Positions 1-6,732 of a DNA stretch of 9,964 bases are shown here, piece after piece. The stretch covers positions 1-9,964 of the forward strand of contig JAAYZI010000253.1 in NCBI GenBank assembly GCA_012514925.1, given 5' to 3'. Position 1 is the stretch's first letter; each line of letters begins with the position of its first letter. The notes below the pieces were generated by a model that searched no databases, was not told where the DNA came from, and saw only the letters and a list, made by a program, of their open reading frames with translations. A program made the translations under genes and the position numbers. This DNA comes from Deltaproteobacteria bacterium. GTDB lineage: Bacteria > Bdellovibrionota_C > UBA2361 > JAAYZI01.

Positions 1-1
1 A

Positions 2-643
2 GGAGCCGGCGATTCAGTACGCGTTAAGCTGCTGGCCGGGGTTAATGCCCCTACTGATGGCACGCCTTATCCCGTGGTCTTCGAACTTGCTGATGATGTC
101 GTGGGCCCGGATAGTTCGTCCCTACCGCTTGGAGGCGCGCGTTTGATTGCTGCGGCGCAAGGATCCCTTAGCGACCAGCGTGCCTTGTTCCGTCTCACTA
201 CCCTGAACATCCGCTATCCCGACGGGTCGCGTAAGGTTTTGGATGTAGATGGTTGGGTCGTGGGGGAAGACGGTATTCGTGGTATGGAAGGCATTTTGAT
301 CGATCCAATCGGTAAGGCTTTGGCAGGATCGCTGCTTTCTGGAACCGTGGAAGGATTGGGAGACGGCGTAGCGGCTGCGAACACTAACACCATTTACTAC
401 GAAAACGGAGGGTCGCGTACCTTTGTGGACGGCGAGATTGGACAGTATGCCGCCGGGAGGGGAATAGCTAAGACTGGAGAACGCTGGAGCAAGTATATCG
501 ATGAGCGAATTGAGCTTTTGGTTCCCCATGTGAAGGTGCTTTCGGGCCGGTATGGCACTGCGATTTTTTCGCGTAGTGTTACCATCGACGGATTATTTGA
601 AACTTTGGAGGACGACGAAACTGTTTTAGCCTCTTTAGACTAG
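2..643 (+). CDS. traB: TraB-like (VirB10-class) T4SS core protein, C-terminal part
   Basis: The reading frame is open from the left edge (first full codon at 2) and stops with TAG at 641-643, so this is the last 213 residues of a longer protein. VirB10/TraB proteins span the envelope from inner membrane to outer-membrane core complex in type IV secretion. The visible part fits the C-terminal periplasmic domain of F-type TraB: an AGDSVRVKLLAGVNAPT segment, a GGARLIAAAQGSLSDQRALFRL segment (TraB has a similar G-A-x-G-x-L-S-x-R-x-x-x-R-L stretch), then DVDGWVVGEDGIRGMEG (TraB-like G-Y-V-x-G-E-D-G-x-x-G). A Gly/Ala-rich stretch and a final VKVLSGRYGTAIFS strand follow, where TraB has P-x-G-x-x-x-x-V-x-F. 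The two cysteines I recall flanking the GA motif in F TraB are absent. It heads the visible operon, 73 bases before a lipoprotein gene. A generic TrbI/VirB10 or DotG assignment is the alternative; family confidence is high and F-type subfamily confidence moderate. Confidence 0.82.
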   Translation, partial: GAGDSVRVKLLAGVNAPTDGTPYPVVFELADDVVGPDSSSLPLGGARLIAAAQGSLSDQRALFRLTTLNIRYPDGSRKVLDVDGWVVGEDGIRGMEGILIDPIGKALAGSLLSGTVEGLGDGVAAANTNTIYYENGGSRTFVDGEIGQYAAGRGIAKTGERWSKYIDERIELLVPHVKVLSGRYGTAIFSRSVTIDGLFETLEDDETVLASLD

Positions 644-702
644 GCCTGTTTTCAGGCACTAAAGCAGGCTGTGGATCTGGATTTAAAGGTTTTGTGTTGA
701 AA

Positions 703-710
703 GGGTGAGG
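703..710 (+). promoter_or_regulatory. Shine-Dalgarno site deciding the start at 717
   Basis: GGGTGAGG ends six bases before the ATG at 717. The longer in-frame reading that begins with GTG at 705 would start inside this site and has no ribosome-binding sequence of its own, so ATG 717 (or the adjacent ATG at 720) is the better start for the lipoprotein gene. Confidence 0.6.
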
Positions 711-716
711 TTAAAA

Positions 717-1166
717 ATGATGGTTTTGCGGGATCGTACTTTGAAATTAGCAGCAGCGCTGGTCTTTACGGGGCTTTCAGCCTGTACGACCGCCAGTCAG
801 TTGGCTAATCCGTTTTATGAACCGCCCTCACAGGCGGCGGTATTGGGACAGGCTAACGACCATGCTCTAAGTGGCACCGCCCAGAAGGAAGACACTGCGC
901 GTAAAGCCTTGGAATATGCGGCCACTTATGAGCGAGCCCATGCGCCTAAGCCTGTTAATCCGGTTATCGAACCTGCCATAGTGCGTTTGATGTGGGTACC
1001 GGATCACCTCAATAGAGCTGGAGATTTAGTGCCAGCACATTACTACTACTTAAAAATCAAGGGAGACCAATGGGCCGTTAAAGACGCTTTTGATAGGGAG
1101 TTCTTGTTATCTCCTGAGGGGGCTCAGTCAAATATCCCTTTCGTCTATGAGGGTACAAAGAATTAA
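717..1166 (+). CDS. TraV-like T4SS lipoprotein (first of two)
   Basis: This 149-residue protein begins with a signal peptide (basic start, hydrophobic residues 11-20) ending in a good lipobox, LSAC, with Cys23 as the lipidated residue. A low-complexity, Ala-rich, probably extended region follows (24-80), then a C-terminal block of about 40 residues: IEPAIVRLMWVPDHLNRAGD, then AHYYYLKIKGDQW. The block has W93-x-P, alternating hydrophobic and aromatic residues, and a closing Trp (W119). It resembles the C-terminal tail of F-plasmid TraV as I recall it (LW-x-AP ... aromatic strand ... W). TraV is the small outer-membrane lipoprotein (VirB7 equivalent) of the F-type core complex. Position directly after a TraB-like gene supports this. 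A related block recurs in the lipoprotein at 4459-4770. I place the start at ATG 717. The similarity is from memory of a short motif, so the family call is moderate and the lipoprotein call strong. Confidence 0.65.
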   Translation: MMVLRDRTLKLAAALVFTGLSACTTASQLANPFYEPPSQAAVLGQANDHALSGTAQKEDTARKALEYAATYERAHAPKPVNPVIEPAIVRLMWVPDHLNRAGDLVPAHYYYLKIKGDQWAVKDAFDREFLLSPEGAQSNIPFVYEGTKN

Positions 1167-1176
1167 GGGACGGCTT

Positions 1177-1665
1177 ATGAAACTGGATCGGTTTTCTGCA
1201 GGATTCTTATTGTTGGTTCTGGTAAGCATGGCGAACGCTGCCTGCACAGTCAGTAATAAGGAGGCCGAGTGGCAGCAGCCTAAAAAGCAGAAGGTATTTA
1301 AGATTGCTACCAGGCAACTTCCTCCGGAGCCGGTTTATGGTGCTCTGCGTTGGGTGCGTCCTCCTCAAGTTCTACCAGAGCGTGAAATTCCGACGAGCAG
1401 CGCCCCCTTGCTTATGCCCGTAATTCAGTTTGAAGTTAAAGACAAGCCCCTCTCCGAAGTGGCTCTGATTCTAGCGGCAACGGCTGGATACCGCAGTTAT
1501 TGCGCCGGTTCAATTGCCTCCCAGAAGCTAACTCTGGTTTCTCTGGGGACCCTCGAGGAATTGGGCCGCGAGATTGAAGAGCAGGCTGAGATCGAGGTTT
1601 TAATTAATCACCGTTATAAGGAGGTTCGGTTTTTAGCCAAGGACTTGGTATCGCCTAAGATTTAG
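1177..1665 (+). CDS. DotD-like lipoprotein with secretin-N0-type domain
   Basis: This encodes 162 residues from ATG 1177, with AAGGGA six bases upstream and a gap of 10 bases after the previous stop. A longer TTG start inside the previous gene has no support. The N-terminus is a signal peptide (hydrophobic 8-19), and Cys23 follows NAA, so the lipobox is atypical at position -3. A polar linker with a WVRPP motif (59-63) leads to residues 82-155: a strand (VIQFEVKDKPL), a helix (SEVALILAATAGYRSY), two strands around LTLVSLGTL, a helix (EELGREIEEQAE) and two strands (IEVLINH, KEVRFLAK). That order matches the N0-type fold of DotD, the lipoprotein of Dot/Icm (IVB) systems and of IncI TraH. DotD helps build the outer-membrane core with DotC and DotH. 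Neither of those genes is visible here, so the protein sits among F-type partners. Alternatively it is an unrelated secretin-pilot-like N0 protein. Confidence 0.6.
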   Translation: MKLDRFSAGFLLLVLVSMANAACTVSNKEAEWQQPKKQKVFKIATRQLPPEPVYGALRWVRPPQVLPEREIPTSSAPLLMPVIQFEVKDKPLSEVALILAATAGYRSYCAGSIASQKLTLVSLGTLEELGREIEEQAEIEVLINHRYKEVRFLAKDLVSPKI

Positions 1666-1697
1666 AGCAGGGATATTTTAGAGAAAGGTTTTGCGCG

Positions 1698-4430
1698 ATG
1701 GCTATTAATAGGTTGACCCGAGAGCGGTTATTTCAGGACGAAGAGCTATTTAATTCGCTTTTGCCGTTTGCGAAATATGATCAGGAGCAGGAGCTATTTG
1801 TGCATGCTGACGCTTCCCTGTGGTCGATTTGGGAGATTCAGCCCAAGTGGATCTGCACGGTCTCCGACCAAGAGGCTTTTCAAGTCTGTGAAAACCTACA
1901 GGAGATGATGGATTCTTTGGAGCACACTGTCAGTGCTCAATGGGTTTGGATTACAACCTTCGATGTAAATGATGTACTGCAAGACTCATTGAACCGCTAC
2001 CCCACTACGGGGGCGGCAGGCTGGATGGCGCGACGCTGGATTCGCTCCATTCGACACTCCTCAACCAGCGATAATATCGCCCGGCGGCCGCGGCGTATGC
2101 GCTTATTTGTGTGTTTTCGCTTTGACCCCCCTTGGCGCAAAGTCGGGTTGTGGGAGCAGTTTAAACAGACCACTGCGATTTTGTTTACCGGCCAGATCGG
2201 TGTAAGCGCTGCCCAGAGAAAGGGCGAGTATTTTGAGTATGCCAATAAGTTCAAGGGCGCAGTCGAGGGCAGTGCGGTTAAGCTGCGGGATCTTGGATTT
2301 AATCCGCGCCGCGTAGATGGACAGGGGCTTATTAACCTACTCTTCCCGATCCTAAATCGTCGCAGTATCAAGTCAGGCAAGTTCAAAAGAGGTCGTACCA
2401 CCACCATTCCTGTGCCGGTTTTTGATCCCCATGATTATCTGTCCAATCAGATCTCCGAAACGCACTGTGAGCATCCTGAAAATGGAATCATCAAAAAAGA
2501 TGGGCGTTATTTCAGGTCGGTTTCAATGGTAAAACCGCCTAAGCAGTGCCTTCCACTTATGATCACGCCGCTGCAATCGACCCCCTATGAAAATATTCTA
2601 AGTGTCACCTTCTCTAAGGATACTCTGCTGCAGCAAATTAAGCGCTTAGATGCTTTGGACGCAACCTTGGGCTTGCGTGAACGCACCGGCCTAGGACGCT
2701 CCAACCAGAAAATTCAGCACCAAATTGGAGCCATTCGAGCCGCGCGTAACGAGCTTTATAATGCTAGTTCTCAAATTGTGCGGGTGGGCGTACACCAAAC
2801 CTACATTTGTCAAACCATGGAAGAGGCGGTGCGCGCCACCTCAGAGGCGGTCGCGACGTTTCCTCAGTTGCATGGCGCGCGTGGCATGGAGCACAAGATC
2901 TCCGACTTAGGTGTAATGATCAATTCGCTGCCAGGCTGCTACGACCCTGCTACGGACGGCTCGGGTTGGACCTGCGTAATGAGATCTTCGCGGGCGGTGC
3001 GTCTGTTTCCGATCTGGGGTAACTGGCAAGGTAGTCCCGGCCCTTTGATCGTACTCCCCAGTCTCTGGAACCGGGAGTTGGTGGGCTTTGATTTGTACGA
3101 CTCAAATTTGGCGCCGAACGTTCTCATCAGCGGGGTGTCTGGCGCAGGCAAGTCGTATCTGCTCTGCTTTTTGATTATCAGCATGATGAGGGGGCATTAC
3201 GCGCTACGTTCCGATGGACGTGTTTTGGAGAGGCCGCCGATTACTTTCGTGTTCGATAAGGGCATGCCCGGTCATCCTTGTGGTTTTGAAAAAGTTGCTA
3301 AGCTTTTCGGCGGTCGGATCTATGAAGCTACGCCTTCTAAGGCGCCGGCCATGAACTTTTTAGCGCGCCTAGGAGAAACTCCCGCTGATTTGACTAATGA
3401 AGACTACAAAGACTTAGTCGATATGGCGGCGGACGTAGTGATAGATATGGCGGCGGATGCCCACACCACTCTGGATCGTATGGACCGCGCGGCTGTGATG
3501 GAGTGCGTGATTGAGGCGCACCGGATTTATCGGGCGGGTCCAATGCGTCGTGAATTAATCTTAAGTGATTTGGTGGCAGTTTTACGCGCGCCCAAAAAAG
3601 TTGGAGAGAACGAACCGGATGCTTTGCGGCGTCAGCGTGTGGCAGTGTTGATCAGTGACTATTACGGAGAAGGCACTTACGCTCGATTTTTTGATCGTCC
3701 TGGTTCGCTAAAGCTACGGGAACGGTTTATCGTGTTTGATCTAAAAGCCCTTAGCCGCAACCCGGATTTGCAGCGGGTCTTTCTCAAAATCGCGATGCTT
3801 TGGGCAGATACAGTTATGAACGATCCGCGGGAAACGGACACCCGGAAGATACTCGTTTTTGACGAAGCTCACGATCTAATCGGGCGCACAGCTTCCAATA
3901 CGATTGAAACGGCGTTTAGACTTTACCGCAAGCGTAAAGGTATTGTGATCGCGGCTTCACAGTCCGGCGAGGATTTTTACGTAGGGCAAGGTGGACAAGC
4001 GATCGTTCAAAACAGCGCCCATAAGATCTTTCTGCGGCAAGATCCCAGTAAGTTTCATATGACCGCGCAGGCGTTTAATTTAACGGAGCAGCAGGCAAAT
4101 GTGATCTTGCGGCTCAAAACGGTCATAGGTGTAGAGAGTCAATTTTATCTAATCTCCGATATCGGCGAGGGCGCGCTGGTGCTACCTTTGGAGCCGGCTT
4201 TTTACTGGGCTAGCACCAACAATGGAGATGACAATCATCTCTTCGGGGAGCTGCTAGATAAGAATGACGGTAACTTTTTGTCCACCTTCGCGGAAGCGAT
4301 TCAGCTCGCTCCGCGCGGTGCTAAGGCTATGCGTGTATTTGCGAGCGCTGAAGGGGTTGAGCAATATGATTTGCAGGAGGCGGCTTCAGTAGCGAACGCT
4401 GTTTCCAATCTAATGGGTGATGATTTGTAA
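1698..4430 (+). CDS. traC: TraC/VirB4-family T4SS ATPase
   Basis: This is a 910-residue cytoplasmic or inner-membrane-associated ATPase that powers pilus assembly and substrate transfer. The N-terminal region (about 10-250) has the TraC-type opening, LLPFAKYDQEQELFVHADAS, followed by a WEIQP strand. The RecA-like ATPase domain runs from about 455 to 860. Walker A is GVSGAGKS (479-486), a second strand reads ITFVFDKGMPG where homologues have a hydrophobic-D-x-G stretch, and Walker B is ILVFDEAHD with D722 and E723. The sensor-like ASQS has Q755, and NSAHKIFLRQD offers R780 as a candidate arginine finger. Length is slightly above F TraC (about 875) and within the family's range. The ATG at 1698 has GAGAAAGG upstream. 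All key residues are present, so it should be active. DotO/IcmB of Dot/Icm systems is more distant but not excluded as the closest relative. It lies between two lipoprotein genes. Confidence 0.9.
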   Translation: MAINRLTRERLFQDEELFNSLLPFAKYDQEQELFVHADASLWSIWEIQPKWICTVSDQEAFQVCENLQEMMDSLEHTVSAQWVWITTFDVNDVLQDSLNRYPTTGAAGWMARRWIRSIRHSSTSDNIARRPRRMRLFVCFRFDPPWRKVGLWEQFKQTTAILFTGQIGVSAAQRKGEYFEYANKFKGAVEGSAVKLRDLGFNPRRVDGQGLINLLFPILNRRSIKSGKFKRGRTTTIPVPVFDPHDYLSNQISETHCEHPENGIIKKDGRYFRSVSMVKPPKQCLPLMITPLQSTPYENILSVTFSKDTLLQQIKRLDALDATLGLRERTGLGRSNQKIQHQIGAIRAARNELYNASSQIVRVGVHQTYICQTMEEAVRATSEAVATFPQLHGARGMEHKISDLGVMINSLPGCYDPATDGSGWTCVMRSSRAVRLFPIWGNWQGSPGPLIVLPSLWNRELVGFDLYDSNLAPNVLISGVSGAGKSYLLCFLIISMMRGHYALRSDGRVLERPPITFVFDKGMPGHPCGFEKVAKLFGGRIYEATPSKAPAMNFLARLGETPADLTNEDYKDLVDMAADVVIDMAADAHTTLDRMDRAAVMECVIEAHRIYRAGPMRRELILSDLVAVLRAPKKVGENEPDALRRQRVAVLISDYYGEGTYARFFDRPGSLKLRERFIVFDLKALSRNPDLQRVFLKIAMLWADTVMNDPRETDTRKILVFDEAHDLIGRTASNTIETAFRLYRKRKGIVIAASQSGEDFYVGQGGQAIVQNSAHKIFLRQDPSKFHMTAQAFNLTEQQANVILRLKTVIGVESQFYLISDIGEGALVLPLEPAFYWASTNNGDDNHLFGELLDKNDGNFLSTFAEAIQLAPRGAKAMRVFASAEGVEQYDLQEAASVANAVSNLMGDDL

Positions 4431-4458
4431 CTGTGATTATATGGAGTCTGGATTGGTC

Positions 4459-4770
4459 ATGGAGAGTAGAGTGGGTTATGCTAGGTTGGCGGGGGTTTTG
4501 TTAGGGTTGTTGCTGTGTGCCGGGCTAACAAGTTGTGCCGGGAAGCAGCAGACCATCCGTGAAACCCAAGTGATTGTTGAGCAGAGTCCGGTAACGATTG
4601 ATCCTGGGGCGGTTGAGTTCGTGTGGGAGCCGCCACTGGTGGATGTGATCGATGTGCCCCCTGGCTTGGATCCCGAGGGTCATTACTATCGGCCGGCTCA
4701 CCAGGCTATTGTAGAAATCCGACCGGGTCGCTGGAATTATTATCGTCGGCCGGAAGCCGGAGGCCGGTAA
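4459..4770 (+). CDS. TraV-like T4SS lipoprotein (second of two)
   Basis: This encodes 103 residues from ATG 4459. The earlier in-frame starts (GTG 4417, ATG 4420, ATG 4441) add only polar residues before the signal peptide, and two of them lie inside the ATPase gene. GGA at 4450-4452 gives a modest ribosome site for 4459. The hydrophobic core (11-22) ends in LTSC, a canonical lipobox with Cys26. Mature protein: a short polar strand region, then IDPGAVEFVWEPPLVDVID, GHYYRPAHQAIVEIRPGRW and an aromatic-basic tail. The run from W56 to W92 follows the F TraV C-terminal pattern (W-x-x-P, then D-x-Y-H-x-P, alternating strand, I-x-P-x-x-W) better than the lipoprotein at 717-1166 does. Its small size also fits VirB7-class proteins. 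It is therefore the best TraV candidate here, probably an outer-membrane core subunit. The lipoprotein status is secure, the family call moderate. Confidence 0.68.
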   Translation: MESRVGYARLAGVLLGLLLCAGLTSCAGKQQTIRETQVIVEQSPVTIDPGAVEFVWEPPLVDVIDVPPGLDPEGHYYRPAHQAIVEIRPGRWNYYRRPEAGGR

Positions 4771-4794
4771 CTTTAGCGGTTGAAAAAGGTCATT

Positions 4795-5184
4795 ATGAGC
4801 TTGATTAGCACTAAGAATTTAATCGCGCCCTTTACCAATAAACTGCATATAATCACGATTGTGCTGTTTACAATTGGCTTTGTGGCTTTGCGTCTTTCGG
4901 GAGGTGCAGTTCGGGCTGTGCCTGCAGATGCCCGCCAGGACAGGCAGGTAAGAGAACGTGACATTCTAAGTGATGAACTGTCGACTCTAGGATTTGACCG
5001 CCGTGAGGCCGACGGACGGGAGAGAACTTCAAAGGATCTACCTATAAATCGTGTAGTAGAGGGGATCCGGCCGCCATGGGAGGAGAAACGGGCGGTTACT
5101 AAGCCACAGGAACCCGGGTCAAGCGAGACCCCTAAGCGTAGGGGAGGCTTGGACGACATCGAAAAAGCGTTAGGGATAAAATAG
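4795..5184 (+). CDS. Small single-pass membrane protein, unrecognised
   Basis: I do not recognise this 129-residue protein. It has one hydrophobic segment near the N-terminus (about 18-35, IITIVLFTIGFVALRL) followed by a highly charged, proline-containing tail rich in Arg, Asp and Glu. The tail looks mostly disordered until a short C-terminal helix (GGLDDIEKALGI). This is either a signal anchor with the tail in the periplasm or a signal peptide cut after GGAVRA. I choose ATG 4795, which has AAAGG about five bases upstream; a TTG at 4780 would add five residues. Spacing is 24 bases after the lipoprotein gene and 9 bases before the PH-domain gene, so it is almost certainly co-transcribed. F-type operons carry several small inner-membrane proteins with this layout (for example TrbI), but I see no motif linking it to one of them. 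Confidence 0.7.
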   Translation: MSLISTKNLIAPFTNKLHIITIVLFTIGFVALRLSGGAVRAVPADARQDRQVRERDILSDELSTLGFDRREADGRERTSKDLPINRVVEGIRPPWEEKRAVTKPQEPGSSETPKRRGGLDDIEKALGIK

Positions 5185-5193
5185 AGAGTTTTT

Positions 5194-5730
5194 GTGATAA
5201 AAACTGAAGTTGTCATACCCAAAGTTTGGCGTTCTGAGTTAACGGGAGTTTTGCTCTACCTCTTTTTTTGTGTTTTGTCGGTATTATTGTCGCGCCATTT
5301 TCCAGGCAGTGTAATTAGTGGAGAGCTCTTTAGGGTCGGTTCCGTAAGTGTGCTCTTAGCCCTACCGCTTTGGTGGCTGTTACCCCTTACGACCCTGATG
5401 GCGATAGTTTTTAAGATCTACAATGTACGCTACACGGTTGATGCGTGGGGCTGCCATTGCAAAACTGGTATTTTATCGTTGCGCACAAGGAGCACAAGCG
5501 TGCGATATGAGGATATTAGGAGTATAGAGACGGATAGCTCTCTGCTGGAGCGTATTTTTGATGTTGGTTCAGTGCTTATCAGCACTGCTTCGACAGCCGC
5601 TGTGGAAGTGCCGTTTGAGGGTGTGGCTGCGCCGGCGGAGGTAAGAGATATGTTGCAGCGCGAGCGTGAGACCCGGCAGAGACTTGCTAAAGCTGCAAAC
5701 ACCCGGGAGGGGGAGGTGGCAAACGACTAG
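5194..5730 (+). CDS. Membrane protein with bacterial PH (bPH2) domain
   Basis: This 178-residue protein starts at GTG 5194 with GAGAG five bases upstream; the next in-frame Met is at residue 69, inside the second membrane segment, so GTG is the likely start. It has two membrane segments (about 16-33 and 48-75) and then a domain at 77-155 with the pattern of bacterial PH domains of the bPH2 (formerly DUF304, YdbT/YdbS-like) type. Its elements are VRYTVDAWGCHCKTGILSLR, SVRYEDIRSIET, a SLLERIFDVGSVLIST stretch (compare the family's hydrophobic-L-x-R-x-x-G-x-G-x-V-x-I-x-T) and FEGVAAPAEVRDML at the end. A charged helical tail follows (153-175). In that family the soluble domain usually lies in the cytoplasm beneath the two helices. 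Its role in a T4SS is not known to me; an assembly, scaffolding or membrane-quality function is only inference. It sits within the operon. Confidence 0.78.
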   Translation: MIKTEVVIPKVWRSELTGVLLYLFFCVLSVLLSRHFPGSVISGELFRVGSVSVLLALPLWWLLPLTTLMAIVFKIYNVRYTVDAWGCHCKTGILSLRTRSTSVRYEDIRSIETDSSLLERIFDVGSVLISTASTAAVEVPFEGVAAPAEVRDMLQRERETRQRLAKAANTREGEVAND

Positions 5731-5799
5731 CTTCCCGAGGTTGGGGCAAGGTTTTTGGTAGTTTGGGTTACGATCTAGGGTTTTAGGGAAGAGTTTAAG

Positions 5800-6732
5800 A
5801 TGAAGCGTAAGTGGTTAAGGAAAATTCGGATCGCGGCGATTGCCGCACTTTCTTGTTTATCAGTTGGTGGTGTGGTCCAAGCTGAGCCGCCGACGCCGAT
5901 TATGGACGATGCGGCTTGGGAGTCGGCCAATCAACGTTTGCAGAAGGCGGAAGCAGAAGTCTTGAAATCAATCGCCTCCGGGGAGAAAACACAGCCTGAA
6001 GCTTCCATTCAAACCAAACAATCTCCTCTGTCCGGGGGCGGTAAAGCGGAGCCGCCCAAAGCCCAGCCTACTCTTAGTACGATTTCTAAAGAAATTGCTG
6101 GTGAGATGGAGACATTACACAACAAAAATGCCTCCCTTAAAAGCGAGGTCCATTCCAAGGCTAAATCTATTGAGTCGTTAAGTAAGGACAATTCGGCTTT
6201 ACGCGCGCGCTTGGCGTCCAATGAGAGACACACCGAAGCTCTACTGGCCAAGATGAAGGAGATGCGTAATCAGCTGCTTATAGCAGAAACTGAGATTTTG
6301 CGCCTCTCCACCATGATTGACGAACGTAATCGCACCAGCTTGGCAAGATTTTCAGGTAAGACCGAAAAGGCCAAGCCCAAAGAAGTAGCCAAGGCACCCA
6401 GCCTGCTTTCTCGCGCGCAGGAAGTAAAAGCCAGTGAAGATATGCCGATTGCCACGGTTATGGTTGATAATGCTAACTTGCGTAGCGGTCCAGGGAAGAA
6501 CCACTCGCCGATTATGTCAGTATCAAAGGGCACACGCCTGGCGATTGAGACTCGTCAAGGGGACTGGTATCGGGTTGTCGCGCCTACCGGTGCCAGGGCT
6601 TGGATCGACGCCAAAATTGTCAATTTTGGGAAAAACCTGGAATCAACTCCAACTCGGACGGTAAAGGTGAAGGGTTATGATAGCAGTGTTGAAAGACAGG
6701 CTTTTGAGTTTATTCGCGATATGCAGCGTTAG
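5800..6732 (+). CDS. Secreted coiled-coil protein with C-terminal SH3b domain
   Basis: This encodes 310 residues from ATG 5800, with AGGGAAGAG six bases upstream. A Sec signal peptide with a strongly basic start (KRKWLRKIR) is probably cut after VQA (28/29). A short helix (36-60) and a Pro/Ser/Lys-rich linker (62-92) precede a long heptad-like coiled coil (about 95-178, with LHNKNASLKSEV and LSKDNSALRARL). A second Lys/Ala/Pro linker leads to a bacterial SH3 domain (217-276) with the hallmark NLRSGPGKNHSPIM, then KGTRLAIETRQGDWYRV and GARAWI. SH3b domains commonly bind peptidoglycan peptides or stems, so this is likely a periplasmic wall-binding adaptor. Its gene overlaps the M23 peptidase gene that follows, which suggests the two proteins act together, with this one targeting or regulating the hydrolase. 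The layout (coiled coil plus wall-related domain beside an M23 enzyme) recalls EnvC-type hydrolase regulation, though the domains are not those of EnvC. Confidence 0.82.
   Translation: MKRKWLRKIRIAAIAALSCLSVGGVVQAEPPTPIMDDAAWESANQRLQKAEAEVLKSIASGEKTQPEASIQTKQSPLSGGGKAEPPKAQPTLSTISKEIAGEMETLHNKNASLKSEVHSKAKSIESLSKDNSALRARLASNERHTEALLAKMKEMRNQLLIAETEILRLSTMIDERNRTSLARFSGKTEKAKPKEVAKAPSLLSRAQEVKASEDMPIATVMVDNANLRSGPGKNHSPIMSVSKGTRLAIETRQGDWYRVVAPTGARAWIDAKIVNFGKNLESTPTRTVKVKGYDSSVERQAFEFIRDMQR

Noticed and set aside
122..529. Antisense open frame of 135 codons opposite the TraB-like gene
   Set aside because: The plus-strand frame has clear TraB features and is open from the window edge; the antisense product is not recognisable.
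644..657. Five-pair hairpin (GCCTG, TTTT loop, CAGGC) just after the TraB-like stop
   Set aside because: The stem is short and no T tract follows, so it is not a convincing terminator; the next gene begins 59 bases later in the same direction.
1997..2407. Antisense open frame of 136 codons inside the ATPase gene
   Set aside because: It lies fully within a well-supported VirB4-family gene and its translation is low-complexity and Arg-rich without domain signs.
4773..5222. Antisense open frame of 149 codons opposite the small membrane protein gene
   Set aside because: It overlaps a well-placed plus-strand gene with a ribosome site, has no recognisable domain, runs against the operon and spans two gene ends; best read as a shadow.
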